The notes beneath the pieces are model-generated. The model made no database searches and was not told the DNA's origin. It saw only the letters and a program-made list of their open reading frames with translations. 64,000 nucleotides of DNA from Muricea muricata (Eukaryota > Cnidaria > Anthozoa > Malacalcyonacea > Plexauridae). The position numbers and the translations under genes are program-made. This document shows positions 1 through 9,824 of this stretch, piece by piece. The stretch covers positions 37,721,624 to 37,785,623 of the forward strand of contig OY979716.1 of assembly GCA_963855995.1 (NCBI GenBank), written 5' to 3'. Positions within the stretch are counted from its first letter, which is position 1, and the number at the start of each line of letters is the position of its first letter.

Positions 1-827
1 CCCCTCTGCATGACATTTAGCTTTGAGAAGGTTGTTGAATTCTTTCCTTAACCTGGTAGCTTCAGATTGGATTGACACTTTGTATTCTATAAATTGTTTA
101 ACGAGGTTTGGTCATATTTTGAAAAGTCACCTATCAACAGGGAATAATACTGGTAACTTACGGTGGGTTGGACATTCCTTTATTGGTCTTGCCACTGCCT
201 TTTCACCACCATGGGCCTTTGGATAAACAACAAGCCATTGATCACTTCCTTGCTTTGTCTTAGCTTGTTTTCTGGCAGAATTCTCATTATAATGAAGGTT
301 CGAGCAAAAAAGCCTGCATGAAAAGATCAATGTTTGAAAAGATAGGTTTTGTGACTTTGTTGGCAGGCTTAGTAAATCTGCTATGGCGGTTAGCAACTTT
401 TTCTTGCTTTGTTTGTGGCTGCTTGCCTTCAAGATACTTTTTAACCAAAGAGCAAGGCTCTTTTGGAAGCAGCCCCTCTGCATGACATTTAGCTTTGAGA
501 AGGTTGTTGAATTCTTTCCTTAACCTGGGAGCTTCAGATTGGATTGACACTATGTATTCTATAAATTGTTTAACGAGGTTTGGTCATATTTTGAAAAGTC
601 ACCTATCAACAGGGAATAATACTGGTAACTTACGGTGGGTTGGACATTCCTTTATTGGTCTTGCCACTGCCTTTTCACCACCATGGGCCTTTGGATAAAC
701 AACAAGCCATTGATCACTTCCTTGCTTTGTCTTAGCTTGTTTTCTGGCAGAATTCTCATTATAATGAAGGTTCGAGCAAAAAAGCCTGCATGAAAAGATC
801 AATGTTTGAAAAGATAGGTTTTGTATT
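1..827. repeat. Tandem duplication, 472-bp unit, within a Kolobok-like transposase remnant
   Basis: Bases 473-827 repeat bases 1-355 almost exactly; the only differences I see are a few substitutions, such as GTAGC versus GGGAGC near 57/529. The unit is therefore 472 bp and the copies are recent. The first copy begins at or before the window edge. On the minus strand both copies encode the same peptide segment, with a NENSARKQA stretch followed by a basic, gly-rich stretch. That arrangement resembles the C-terminal part of THAP-containing Kolobok-like transposases, which ties the repeat to the transposon remnant at 2.2-4.3 kb. Confidence 0.85.
127..820 (-). pseudogene. C-terminal fragment of THAP/Kolobok-like transposase (duplicated)
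   Basis: Minus-strand frames across both repeat copies read HYNENSARKQAKTKQG, then a stop, then a frame ending in KEFNNLLKAKCHAEG. In Kolobok-like THAP transposases a similar HFNEN.NR.QA.T..G segment lies close to the C-terminus, so this is probably the tail of the same transposon seen at 2,262-4,062. The reading frame is broken by stops and by the tandem duplication, so no product is expected. The family assignment is from memory of motif similarity and is only moderate. Confidence 0.4.
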
Positions 828-2261
828 ATATATGTATTCTAAACAATGCTTTTATAATGAATTGTCATGGCAATTTAACAAACCTTGCCATCAGTGAGCG
901 GTAAGGGTAAAATTTTTTTTTGGTGCAAACTGGTTATCCAGTGAATGTTTAGCCTCCAGTGCCGATGTTTGGTGATAGTTAGATACTTTACGAATTGCGG
1001 AGATGAACCGTGGTCTAGTGAGAATTTGTTTCAATTTCTTAAATGCTGCTGAGCCTAAGAAGACATGGACATTCATTGTTCAGTTAAACTGTGTTACATT
1101 ATTAACCATTGTAGCAACTGAATCATGGACTGCAGAGTCACAGCATACCACTGCAAAGCGTCATTTCAGGGAATGCCCCACCCCCACTTTTGAATACCCT
1201 CCGCAGGCCCTGATTCAGTTGGTACAATGGTTAATAAGGTAACACACAGAATTACTTGCTGACAGCATTAGCATTTTAGCTATGCTATTGTAACTGCATG
1301 AAAAAAAAGATTTAGCTGCTACCATCCATTCTCTTTCTATAACCTCATGAGTGCACTATCTAAAAATTTTGTTTTCCTTATGGCAGTGTATGTTAACAAT
1401 ATGATTTAGAAGACTTAGCCACTTCTCTTTCTTTGGGTGATGTGCTTGATATTGCAACCCTGTAAATGTTGATGATAGACTATGAAAGAAGAAAACATTT
1501 CTATGTAGCATTTATGATGATATACATTTATTGATGATATACATGTAATCTAAAATAAAACATTTTTTCTGCCAAATTTTACCCCTATCCAAGGCTTTAT
1601 AGCACAAAATTTCATTGTTTTAGTCACTTTCAGAAGCCGCTTTTTCTTTCCTGTGAACAAACTAAGAAATAAATGCATTACATGAAAAGCTGTTATCCTG
1701 TGTCTGCAGGGATAAGCAAGGTTACAACTAAATGTGGCAATAGTATTACCCACTAAACCTCATAAATTATTCGAAATTTAGTTCGATATTTATATTACAG
1801 TTACCCCTAGCCAAATGCCAAACATCTTATGCATGGTCAATATCAGGATTTTCTTCTGCCAATTAAGAAGTAACCTGCGTATGTCTGTCTGTTATAACTT
1901 TGGAGATGTTACTATTAGCATCATGCAGGTAAGCAAGTTGCCTTTTTAATGCCTCCAATTCCATTGCATTGGAATTTTTTACTTCTGTGTTCTGAAGCAG
2001 TAAATTAAGGTAATTTTATATTTATTGTACAATAATGTTAATCCCTTATTGGTTATGGATAATTACTAATTAGAATAAAAGACTAATTAGAATTTTTAAT
2101 GAAAAAATCAACAGAACTAAATTAAAATTGGTGCAGACCTTTATTACTTGAGTGTCAAGAATCACATTCCTATCAACATCCAACGTGCTTCCAGATCCAA
2201 AAACTCCACAGTGCCCTGGACTGTCTACCCTCATGTCAGAAGCTATGCAAATTGGCGTATC

Positions 2262-2690
2262 TTAAATGCCATCCAGTAAAGAATCTTCTTCTTTTTCCCA
2301 CACGTTAAAAATTGCAGGGATGACATACGCACTTTGAAGATTTGAAAATTCTCTTGGCTTGATGGTCAAAATGTTTAACGAATCCATAAATTGCAGAACT
2401 TTGCTAGGCTCCATGCCAGTGCTAACAATGCTGGATGCAATCATCAAATTAAGTATGGGAAGACGATTAGACACCGGCCTAGTTGTCCAAGAGAAATTGT
2501 GCTCAGGATTAAATGGACACAAGACTGAAATCTTACAATAAGTTCCGATTTTGCTCTTGAGTATTATCGTACAAAGCCCATGACACTTGAAGCAAAACTG
2601 AAAATCATTTGCAATTGATTCTTCCCAAATTTGATCTTTGTATGACTTATCACTCGTCAATGTCGTTTGCTTTTCTTCTAACTGGATGTA
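2262..2690 (-). pseudogene. Kolobok-like transposase, central exon
   Basis: This minus-strand open stretch of about 130 codons contains FCFKCHGLCTII, a NPEHNFSWTTRP segment and GMEPSKVLQFMDSLNIL. The pattern (Cys pair, histidine plus W.SQP-like core, then a small-hydrophobic stretch ending in F...LNI) is typical of THAP-containing transposases of the Kolobok type. A THAP domain lies upstream at 3.75-4.06 kb in the same orientation, with a linker exon between, so these are exons of one gene. The downstream catalytic part is missing or too decayed to recognise between 830 and 2,260. An alternative is another THAP-bearing family. Confidence 0.5.
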
Positions 2691-3160
2691 TTTTGCTTCA
2701 TCTTAGTCACTCTCGTCTTCCCTTTCATCTTGGACCAGGTAATCCTCGTCAGTCTTGTCAATGGAAAATCCATCTGATGGAAGCGCTCGATTGGATCAGA
2801 GGGCAACTGCTGGCTATTGTCAAAACCGTGTTCACTTAAAGGAGATGCTTTTTGGTTTGGTACTACTTCCCTGTTGACTTTCGTGACGATATTGCTCAAA
2901 TTATCTTCGCATTCACCTACAGTCCCTGGACCCTCTCCAATGTCTGAAGCATCTGTTTAGGTCGCGGATGTTACTGTTGTAATTGCTGGCACATGTATAC
3001 CGTAATTGCTAGTGTCTGAGTACAGATTGACTTCTCGAATAGTTGCTGGTTATACGAGTTGTCGGACATTTCCTCGGGCATTTCTTCATGCGGTGAAAGT
3101 TTTGGTGTTTCGACATTTTCTTTGTTTTCTTCGAGAATGCGTTCCACCTCCTAAAAAAGA
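2678..3160 (-). pseudogene. Linker region of THAP transposase gene
   Basis: The minus strand reads an acidic low-complexity segment (EVERILEENKENVETP, then HEEMPEEMSDNSYNQQ) from about 3,152 to 2,960. It then continues, after a stop, into a Ser/Pro-rich stretch (ERFHQMDFPLT) that abuts the FCFKCHG exon. It matches the poorly conserved region between the THAP zinc finger and the transposase core. No domain is visible. Stops interrupt it, so it is a remnant. Confidence 0.35.
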
Positions 3161-3345
3161 CTACTTGTTCAAAATGCCAAAATTACACTTATTAAATAAA
3201 AAGCAAATGCTTTTATTTTTTAATTCTTGAATAATAATCAAGATAATTTTCAAATCTTAATTCTATTTATTTGCAAAGTATCAGATCAAACTGTCTGAAA
3301 CGTTGCAAATAAATAATATAAAGCTTTGAAAACTATCCTGATTAG

Positions 3346-3596
3346 GGACTGGTCATAAAGTATGGGGGGGGGGGCTATAAAAATTTAATTATTAAACGGC
3401 TAATTTTTTGTGGCCCACCCCTGATTTTCCTACAAAATATACATGACCCACCCCCTATTTGGTACTAGAAATCCTTCAATATCCCGCCAGTATATCCTTA
3501 AAATTTTCATGACCCACCCCTATTTGTGACTTGAAAAATTCATGACCCACCCCTCAATTTTCATAGCCCCCCCCCCCTATACTTTATGACCAGCCC
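3346..3596. mobile_element. 251-bp inverted-repeat element (MITE-like) with CCCACCCC repeats
   Basis: The ends are inverted copies of about 38 bp: GGACTGGTCATAAAGTATG followed by a G-run and CTATRAAAATT on the left, and the reverse complement on the right with a C-run. The flanking tetranucleotide TTAG occurs on both sides (3,342-3,345 and 3,597-3,600) and is a plausible target duplication. The interior consists of three or four imperfect repeats of CATGACCCACCCC, so on the other strand it is very G-rich. There is no coding capacity. The superfamily is not recognised. Confidence 0.7.
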
Positions 3597-3749
3597 TTAG
3601 TATTCAAGAATTAAAAAATCGAACTACAAGGATGAGCGTTTTAGGAAAAGAATTTAAGAATTAGCAAATGTTTAGTCATTTGCATCGATCAAAATCACAG
3701 CTGGTAAACAGAGCGGTCTAGCATATATATTGCAACTTACTTTCTTCCT

Positions 3750-4062
3750 AGCAAGTATTCCTGTTGCTCTTTTCTTAGATTCAGAACCAATTTCTTTATC
3801 CAAAGGTTTTTTTTCTGTTGGTATAGCATCTGCCTTCAACAGAACTTTATACTTTTTTGAAAAGCCAATAGCTTCTAAAAATGCTGGGGAATGCGAAATG
3901 GGGTAAGCGTCTGAGAAAAAATGAAGTGAGCATATATAAAATGCTTTCGTCGGTTCAAAAAATTCTATCCATTTCTTTCGACGTTTGTTGTCCTTCAGGA
4001 ACTCAAAAAATTTAGTTTTTGTTGGCTTCTTTGGCTGTCACTTGTACAGCCATAAACAGAAC
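3750..4062 (-). pseudogene. THAP zinc-finger N-terminus of the Kolobok-like transposase
   Basis: From an ATG at about 4,062 the minus strand reads MYCSVYGCTSD, then KLNF, then after a one-base frame change near 4,013 FEFLKDNKRRKKWIEFF and CSLHFFSDAYP. This is the C2CH signature of a THAP DNA-binding domain (Cys...Cys, Trp, Cys..His-Phe). The exon closes with LARKK at a GTAAGT donor near 3,743. The frame change breaks the gene. THAP domains bind the ends of P and Kolobok transposons, so the domain would have served end recognition. Just upstream, AGGGATATGACA next to TTAA at 4,330-4,333 may be the element's terminus. Confidence 0.65.
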
Positions 4063-4726
4063 AATACATCGTGCTTGTTTCATTTGTTTGTAAAATTTTA
4101 AAATTCGCACGACAGTGTTTCTCTGGGTGTGACGTCACGATTTGGCTATTTGCATAAATTAGCATATCGAAAAAAATTCCAGATGGCGGCGTTATCAGGA
4201 AATTGTGATGAAAACAGGACAGATTTGTGAGGTAATAAAAGGCTGACAAGTCATTATTTCATTTTTTTGTAAGTGTGTACAATACAAAAACTACATTAAA
4301 CTAAAAATATATATATTGTCATATCCCTTTAATTAACGCGAATGGATGATGTCTTTTAATTGATTGATGTAAAACAGGATGTCGATTTGTTCATAGCACT
4401 AAACTTGTTCATGATTTGTCAATGTATGTATGTATTTATGTGTGTCTATCTATCCATCTGTAATCGTTTCTGTTACCCTGGATTGATATGATGGCATTGC
4501 AGAAACTTTATGCAGTTCCAAAAAACATTTTCATTGTTCTTCTCTCTTTACAACAAGCACATTCGAAGTACTTTCTATAAATGTATTGGTAAATTGTAAT
4601 TAATTTATAATGGTAAATTAATTTCTAGCTAGTTTTTGGTTATTAACAAAAATACTTATCACACAAACCTGATAGTAACTAGAAGATGAAATATAAATCA
4701 TATTTTAGACACTCTATACACCCTGT

Positions 4727-4975
4727 TGTGCGTTGTGCATAAACGCTGCAACGGCGCTATCATTTCTCAGTTATCCTCGCCTGTTGCACATAATCACATG
4801 CAACAGCGCTATAATTTCTCAGTTATCCTCACCAGTTGTGCATAATCGCATGCAAAGGCATTATCATTTCTCAGTTATGTTCACCTGTTGCGCATAATCG
4901 CATGCAACAGTGCTATCATTTCTCAGTTATCCTCGCCTGATGCGCATAATTGCATGCAACGGCACTATAAATATC
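4727..4975. repeat. Minisatellite, 52-bp period, about 4.8 copies
   Basis: The phrase CCTGTTGCGCATAATCGCAT recurs with starts at 4,780, 4,832, 4,884 and 4,936, an exact 52-bp spacing, with an earlier degenerate copy from about 4,727. Every copy also contains GCAACAGCGCTATCATTTCT and CAGTTATCCTC. The first half of each unit is a near-palindrome (TTGCGCAT...GCATGCAA). The tract is non-coding and lies just downstream of the Ig-like exon on the minus strand. Confidence 0.9.
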
Positions 4976-5051
4976 TCACTTATTTATCATTTTCATAACA
5001 GTGCTACCAATACAACGTAACTTTCTCCATTTTTACCCTTCTTATATGCAT

Positions 5052-5290
5052 GTAACCATACAACTGTCTGAGTTCATAATTTGACCATCTGCAAATGTTA
5101 CATGACAAAAGTATGTACCAGCATTATCTTCTTTCAACAAGAAATTGTGTGTTAGTTCACTAAAAACGCTCATACTTTTATCGATCCATTCAAATTTCAT
5201 GGGCTTCTCTCAAGTAAATGAGCAGCAAATCGTGACCATCTGACCCATAACTTTTGTGTAGGTTGTGGGAACAATACAATTTTTATGGTA
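5052..5290 (-). pseudogene. Immunoglobulin-like domain exon
   Basis: The minus strand reads YTKVMGQMVTICCSFT, a TGA stop, then KPMKFEWIDKSMSVFSE, then KEDNAGTYFCHVTFADGQIM. This follows an Ig fold: B-strand Cys, C-strand Trp, then the D.G.Y.C motif of strand F. One in-frame stop lies between the first Cys and the Trp. No signal peptide or membrane segment is seen nearby, so it is an isolated exon, probably a degenerate copy. It lies directly downstream of the Ulp1-like remnant in the same orientation, which looks accidental. Confidence is limited by the stop and the short length. Confidence 0.45.
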
Positions 5291-5339
5291 TTTTTTCAGA
5301 ATTGGAGAGGTAATTAACTTTCCTTGCAGAAGTTCAAAT

Positions 5340-6210
5340 GCAATTATTGGTTGTGATAATGACTTCACTACATGGCATTCCATTGAATAAATCTAATTGG
5401 TACCTCGCATATGATGATATGTAAACAACACAGCAAATAAAATCTTCTTGTATCAGAAATCTATCCTCCCAAAAAATTTTAAATTCTGATACGAACTTTT
5501 TACCGTTTAATCCTACATTGTAAAATTGATATTGGAACAATTCTCTACAATGTTTGATCATCTCTAGTAAAAATACCCTCTGGATGCCACGTTGCGGTGG
5601 ATCATAGAAGAAGATAAGTTGTTATCTTGGATCAATTATAATTATACACTAGTGACGCCCATCGCCCGCGTTTATTGGTATGATCATTGCATCTAACATA
5701 TCGAATGATACATGACGATAATACCCGGATATCATTTAAAATCATCTTCTTTGGTGGGCAACCCAACGGACCGAAGTTTGGTAATAAACTGCATATTAAA
5801 TGCAAAACATTTTATTCCCATGTTAACACATTCCTTTTCTAACAAGGACAGGTATACATTAATTATTTTATCATTAAGCCAGCCTGGATTTTCCAATACG
5901 TATGACTTGTTTGATTTCTTTTCCACCAATGGTTCAAAGGTTTTAGAATCTCTCCCATACAGATTGTATTGCTGCTTGTCTTGTGTGCATACACGTTTAT
6001 TTTGAAGTGATGCATAACACAGATGGTAAAATTGGGTTTTTATCATTTCAATATCATCGGGTAAAAGTGAAACGTTCTAATCTAATTCACTTGTTTCTGA
6101 CTTTAGCGATTCACCGTCAGTTACTATTATGCAATTGATGTGGTCCAGTTGTGGGCAAGGAGGATTGCTGCCGTCCATTTCAAATTTAATTTCAGTTTTC
6201 TTTTTGACTA
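5340..6210 (-). pseudogene. Ulp1-like (C48) cysteine protease domain, fused behind a USP domain
   Basis: The minus strand carries the hallmarks of a SUMO-protease-type fold in order. First is VLENPGWLNDKIINVYLSLL, the WLND...IN.Y start motif, near 5,885. Then IIPINAGDGRH followed by a TAG stop exactly where the conserved Trp of the HW box is expected, near 5,655. Then a FFYDPP strand, and finally EDFICCVVYISSYARYQ, matching the D-C-G-V...C box with Ile and Cys replacing Asp and Gly, near 5,430. Such proteases cleave SUMO or ubiquitin-like modifiers. Frame changes and stops make it non-functional. It follows the USP domain with only a frame change between them, so the ancestor was probably one fused protein. 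Confidence 0.6.
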
Positions 6211-6284
6211 AAGAATAGAATGCTACATACACATGAGACGAACAATATTTTTCCAAGAAAATGAGATATTTTTCATGTTGGCGT

Positions 6285-7000
6285 CACTGATTTCTTGAAC
6301 CTCGTAACCCTTGAAAACAACAGCACTATAATGACCACTCTCTAATTGTAAACCATAATGAAGTCCACACGAAGATAACGTGTGTCTGTGACTAACATTT
6401 GAAGATGAAATGTCAAAATATCTTGAACATTTGTATTACATTTCTGCCGAACATTGCCAGTGTTCACAAATCATTTGAAAACTATAATCATAATTTGAGG
6501 CATGGAATTAAAGAGTGCAAATCGAACATGTGGTGTTTGCAACGCGCAGTTGTCACAGTATTGGTCTACACAGTCTGTTAGACTGCCCTCTATGCTTGCA
6601 ACTAGATCCATGACTTCGCAATCCAATGCTGCAAAAATTGAATTGAAAGTCTCTGGATGAACAACTTCCTTTTTGTTGCACTCCACACATGCTTTTGTAT
6701 ACTGATATACACCTATAAATTTCTCGGTGACTTCTTTGTGTGTGTTTTGGGATAACAAACTTGTGTAACTCTCATGTATGTCATGCTGGTGTCCTTTTTC
6801 ATATCCAAAATGACTTCTAAAAACATTAAGAAGCTCCTGTGGATAAAAAAGACTTTTAATGTCACTATTCAATTTCTTTAAAGCAGACTTTAAGGCAGAT
6901 GCCACCACGTCACTCGTGTTTTCAGGTATCACAATATATAGTGGGTTGATGCACTGAATCAGACTGTTCAGCTAGCAGTCGTTACTTTTCTTCTTCAAAC
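6285..7000 (-). pseudogene. USP-family (C19) deubiquitinase domain
   Basis: All USP boxes can be read on the minus strand. The Cys box is SNDC-stop-LNSLIQC near 6,975, where the Trp of the usual N.CWLNSL.QC is a TAG. Then comes KGHQHDIHESYTSLL, equivalent to the QQDAHEFL box. Two zinc-binding CxxC knuckles (KACVECNKK; CDNCALQ) follow. The last piece is YGLQLESGHYSAVVFKGYE, the catalytic His box near 6,320. The domain removes ubiquitin from substrates in active relatives. The stop in the Cys box and later frame changes indicate a pseudogene. The length of about 240 codons is compact for a USP. It continues into the Ulp1-like domain. Confidence 0.65.
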
Positions 7001-7317
7001 CTTTTATAACGTTACCAACTTAAGCTATTGAATTTTTCGGATTTTTGGTGTTACTTCTACTCACATTCTTTTGTTCACACTTATCTTCTTTGATTGTATA
7101 AAAATGTGATTTTCTCTTTCGTTTCAAGCCCTCCATCTCCTTTGCTTTACTTTGAAATTTCTTTTTATCTTCCATTGGTACGTTGTGCCATAACTTGCCA
7201 GCCTCTTTTTCTAAATCAGTTAATTTACGTCTCCCTTTCGTTCAATTTTTTTTATCACCGTTATGCAAAAATTGGAAAAATGCCAAAGAGTGACCGCTCT
7301 TGTTTTTCTTCTTTATA

Positions 7318-7870
7318 TTAGGTGTTTTGCTTAGTGGAACACTGTTGGAATTGACCTAACTTGGGACTTCTCTCTGTGGTGTTTGGATCTTTCTTTCCCC
7401 ATGTTCCCTGTGCATTTGAATATTCATCAACATCGATAACACTTGTTACCTTCGCATCATCTTTGTCATCATTGAAACAAATATCAATTTCTGTAGGAAT
7501 GCAATCAACCAATTTTTTGTAATACGGTTTAAAGTTTTACTTCTATTTAGTTGTGCATCTTTCATAGTTTCATCATCTTTTAATAAACCCAAGTCTCTTG
7601 TTATTCAAATAATTTTTTCTAGGCTCACTTTTTATAGGATCTTTATTGGCATGTAGAATTTCTTCTTTCTCTGTGCTGCTGCTTTGAGCTACCTTCACTT
7701 TGTTGGCGCGATCTTTTTGCTTCTTATTTTTTTTACTATCGATCCTGTTGGAAAAATCATTTAATTTTCGTCTCATCCTTGGATAGTTTTCAAGCACAAA
7801 TGCATCTGCTCTTAACCGTCTCCTTCCCGGAAAGTCTTCTTGCTTCAAATTTCGCATCATGCCTTCCATA
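7318..7870 (-). pseudogene. Charged linker region between PHD fingers and USP domain
   Basis: Two minus-strand stretches are open. One (7,869-7,573) is very basic, with RRRLRADAFVLENYPRMRRK and a KKNKKQKDRANKVK run, and could be a nuclear-localisation or DNA-binding segment. The other (7,512-7,318) is acidic and then Ser/Thr-rich. No family is recognised. Orientation and position suggest they belong to the same decayed PHD-USP-Ulp1 gene, either as separate exons or as one frameshifted exon. Confidence 0.3.
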
Positions 7871-8177
7871 TAGCCTTCGGTCCTAGCGTTTTACAATTTG
7901 AATGGTAAGTATGGGTAATTATCAAAATTGTCGTATTCTGATAAGCTTACGTTGACCTTTCGATCCAATGAGCCTAAAAGTACGCTAGACCACAAAGGCA
8001 ACTTGCCATATATGTTTTGTTTTTACCATTTATGGCAACTTTGTTTCAAATCTTGCCTGTGCAAAATTGAATTGCGTGTACAAATAATTTTAATTTAAAA
8101 ATGTTTTCAATAAAAAATTGAAATAGCAAAGCTGCATTGCTTGGAGTTTTATTGTTTTGAGTGAAAAATTAGATCTG

Positions 8178-8620
8178 TTATTTACCAGCAGCATCTGTCC
8201 AGATAGAAAATGGTTTTGAAAATGGTTCACATTTTCTCGACACACCATCAGAGCATCCATGACAACTTTCGCTTTCTAATTCGCAGGACAAACACTCCAT
8301 GTTTTCCATGGCATAATTTCTAAGCCCATTGCCGGTAGAGTGTTTATCAAATGAGTCTCTGTCAAAATCGTTATTTTCTGCAATACTCCCAACCTTTGAT
8401 GAATTTTCAGAACTATCACTATCAGTGTAATGCCTAATGAAAAAATCATCGTTTTGTTTGCATTTATCACCCAATCTGTTTTTGTGTATATTTAAAGATT
8501 GTTTATCAGATAAATCACTTTTAGAATTGCCACCTAAACTGCTAAAGTTTCCAAAATCCCCAATTTGTGATGAATTCTCAGATCTGAAATGGTTGATTAG
8601 AAAATCGTAGTTTTGTCACA
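8178..8620 (-). pseudogene. Acidic Ser/Asp-rich repeats of the PHD-USP gene
   Basis: The minus strand shows two related acidic segments. One contains SENSSQIGDFGN and DLSDKQSLNIHK; the next contains SENSSKVGSIAENND, preceded by KCKQNDDFFIRHY. The second looks like a duplicate of the first, so the protein had an internal repeat rich in Ser, Asp and Asn. It ends with a Cys-rich bit (ECLSCELESESCHGC). No enzymatic domain is visible. It lies between the PHD-like fingers and the protease domains. Confidence 0.3.
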
Positions 8621-8625
8621 TTTTT

Positions 8626-9027
8626 TCACGTACATCTGTTGAATTTTGAAAGCGAAACATATGTATCACTGCCATTTTCACTCTTATCAGATATGCTATT
8701 ATCTTTGTTGCTATGTAAATTTGAATTATCAGCACATTTAGGACAGTCAATTTTTTCTCCAACAACATCGGTTATTTTATGCTTGGTCTTCGAAATTGAC
8801 AATGTATCTTTGCTATTGTACCACTGTTTGCAACTAACTTTACCAGCACAAAGTGGATAAATATAAGATTTCCCATCTGAACAGTTACTGTAATTGTCGC
8901 AATCACTGGATGACTTCAGATGACCTAAACCTACACAAGCTGGATGGTAAAACTCTAAACATCCCGGCTTTTTCAGATCACATAGGATGTAAAAACCCTT
9001 GTCTTCCTGTTGACACAAGCACCACAC
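8626..9027 (-). pseudogene. PHD-like zinc finger (second of two)
   Basis: The minus-strand stretch reads VWCLCQQEDKGFYILCD, then CLEFYHPACVGLG, giving the C-x-C ... C-D ... C ... H-x2-C spacing of a PHD finger. Further cysteines (PLCAGKVSC, and later CPKCADN) may complete the second zinc site. PHD fingers usually read histone tails, and they occur as accessory domains in several transposon proteins. There is no convincing ATG, because the stretch opens with GTG, so this is an exon or a truncated frame. A related finger lies upstream at 9,430-9,545. Confidence 0.5.
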
Positions 9028-9429
9028 TTTTTGTTATTGCTTTCTGGAGTAAAACCTTTGGTATGCATCTTTGTCATTTTGAATGTCTGCTTTCCTCCTC
9101 AGTTTTTAAATCCATATTTTTCAAGGAATTTTGCAATTGTAATTTTTCGTTGCTAATAGGAACACTCATGAGATTTTCATCGTTATTGATCGTGTTGTAA
9201 TTTGAATTTTCAACAACAGCATGCAAAGTGCCAGCATCGAAGGAATTTGAATCTGGAAATTCATCTACGGGACTGTTGCTTATACTTCCCTCTGGAACGA
9301 CTTTTTATTTTGATATAAAGGGAATTCTTCACTCATGATGCTACTATTATCACTGTTGTCATCTGAGGACACACATATGATATTCTGTCAGCACAATTCG
9401 AGAATTTCTTAGCAACTTCTATACTTTTA

Positions 9430-9620
9430 ATTTTTTTCTAACCCAACACATTCAGTATGGTAATATTTTAAACGCCGGGATGACTGGACACTTCATGTGA
9501 TATACCAATGATATGCTTCCTTCTGGCACAAACAAAATCGTTTTTTCATGTTGCTATCTGGGCTAAATGTTTTTCCTGTGCTTGTCTTTTTATCTGATAA
9601 ATTATCATTGTCTGGCTGCT
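9430..9620 (-). pseudogene. PHD-like zinc finger (first of two)
   Basis: The minus strand reads KKRFCLCQKEAYHWYIT, a stop or frame change, then RLKYYHTECVGLEKN. The second half closely matches the FYHPACVGLG motif of the finger at 8.9-9.0 kb, so the gene held two tandem PHD-like fingers. It is preceded by an acidic segment (DISDESQEEQPDNDN). The frame is broken in the middle of the finger. Confidence 0.4.
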
Positions 9621-9824
9621 CTTCTTGATCACTTTCTGATTCAGAGTACGTACGTAATATCACTTGAACTAGTCACCTACATAAACAATATCAAGAGTAT
9701 GTTGTGCTGACTAAAGCAAAATGAGTTTTTAGACTGACGGACGAAAGCAGAGATCATTTTGCCTGAAAATGGTTTTTATTTTTAGAATTCTTCCTAATTT
9801 TATACCCACAGCTTTTAACTATGC

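Noticed and set aside
4727-4975. CRISPR array
   Set aside because: The whole 52-bp unit repeats, with no variable spacers, in eukaryotic DNA.
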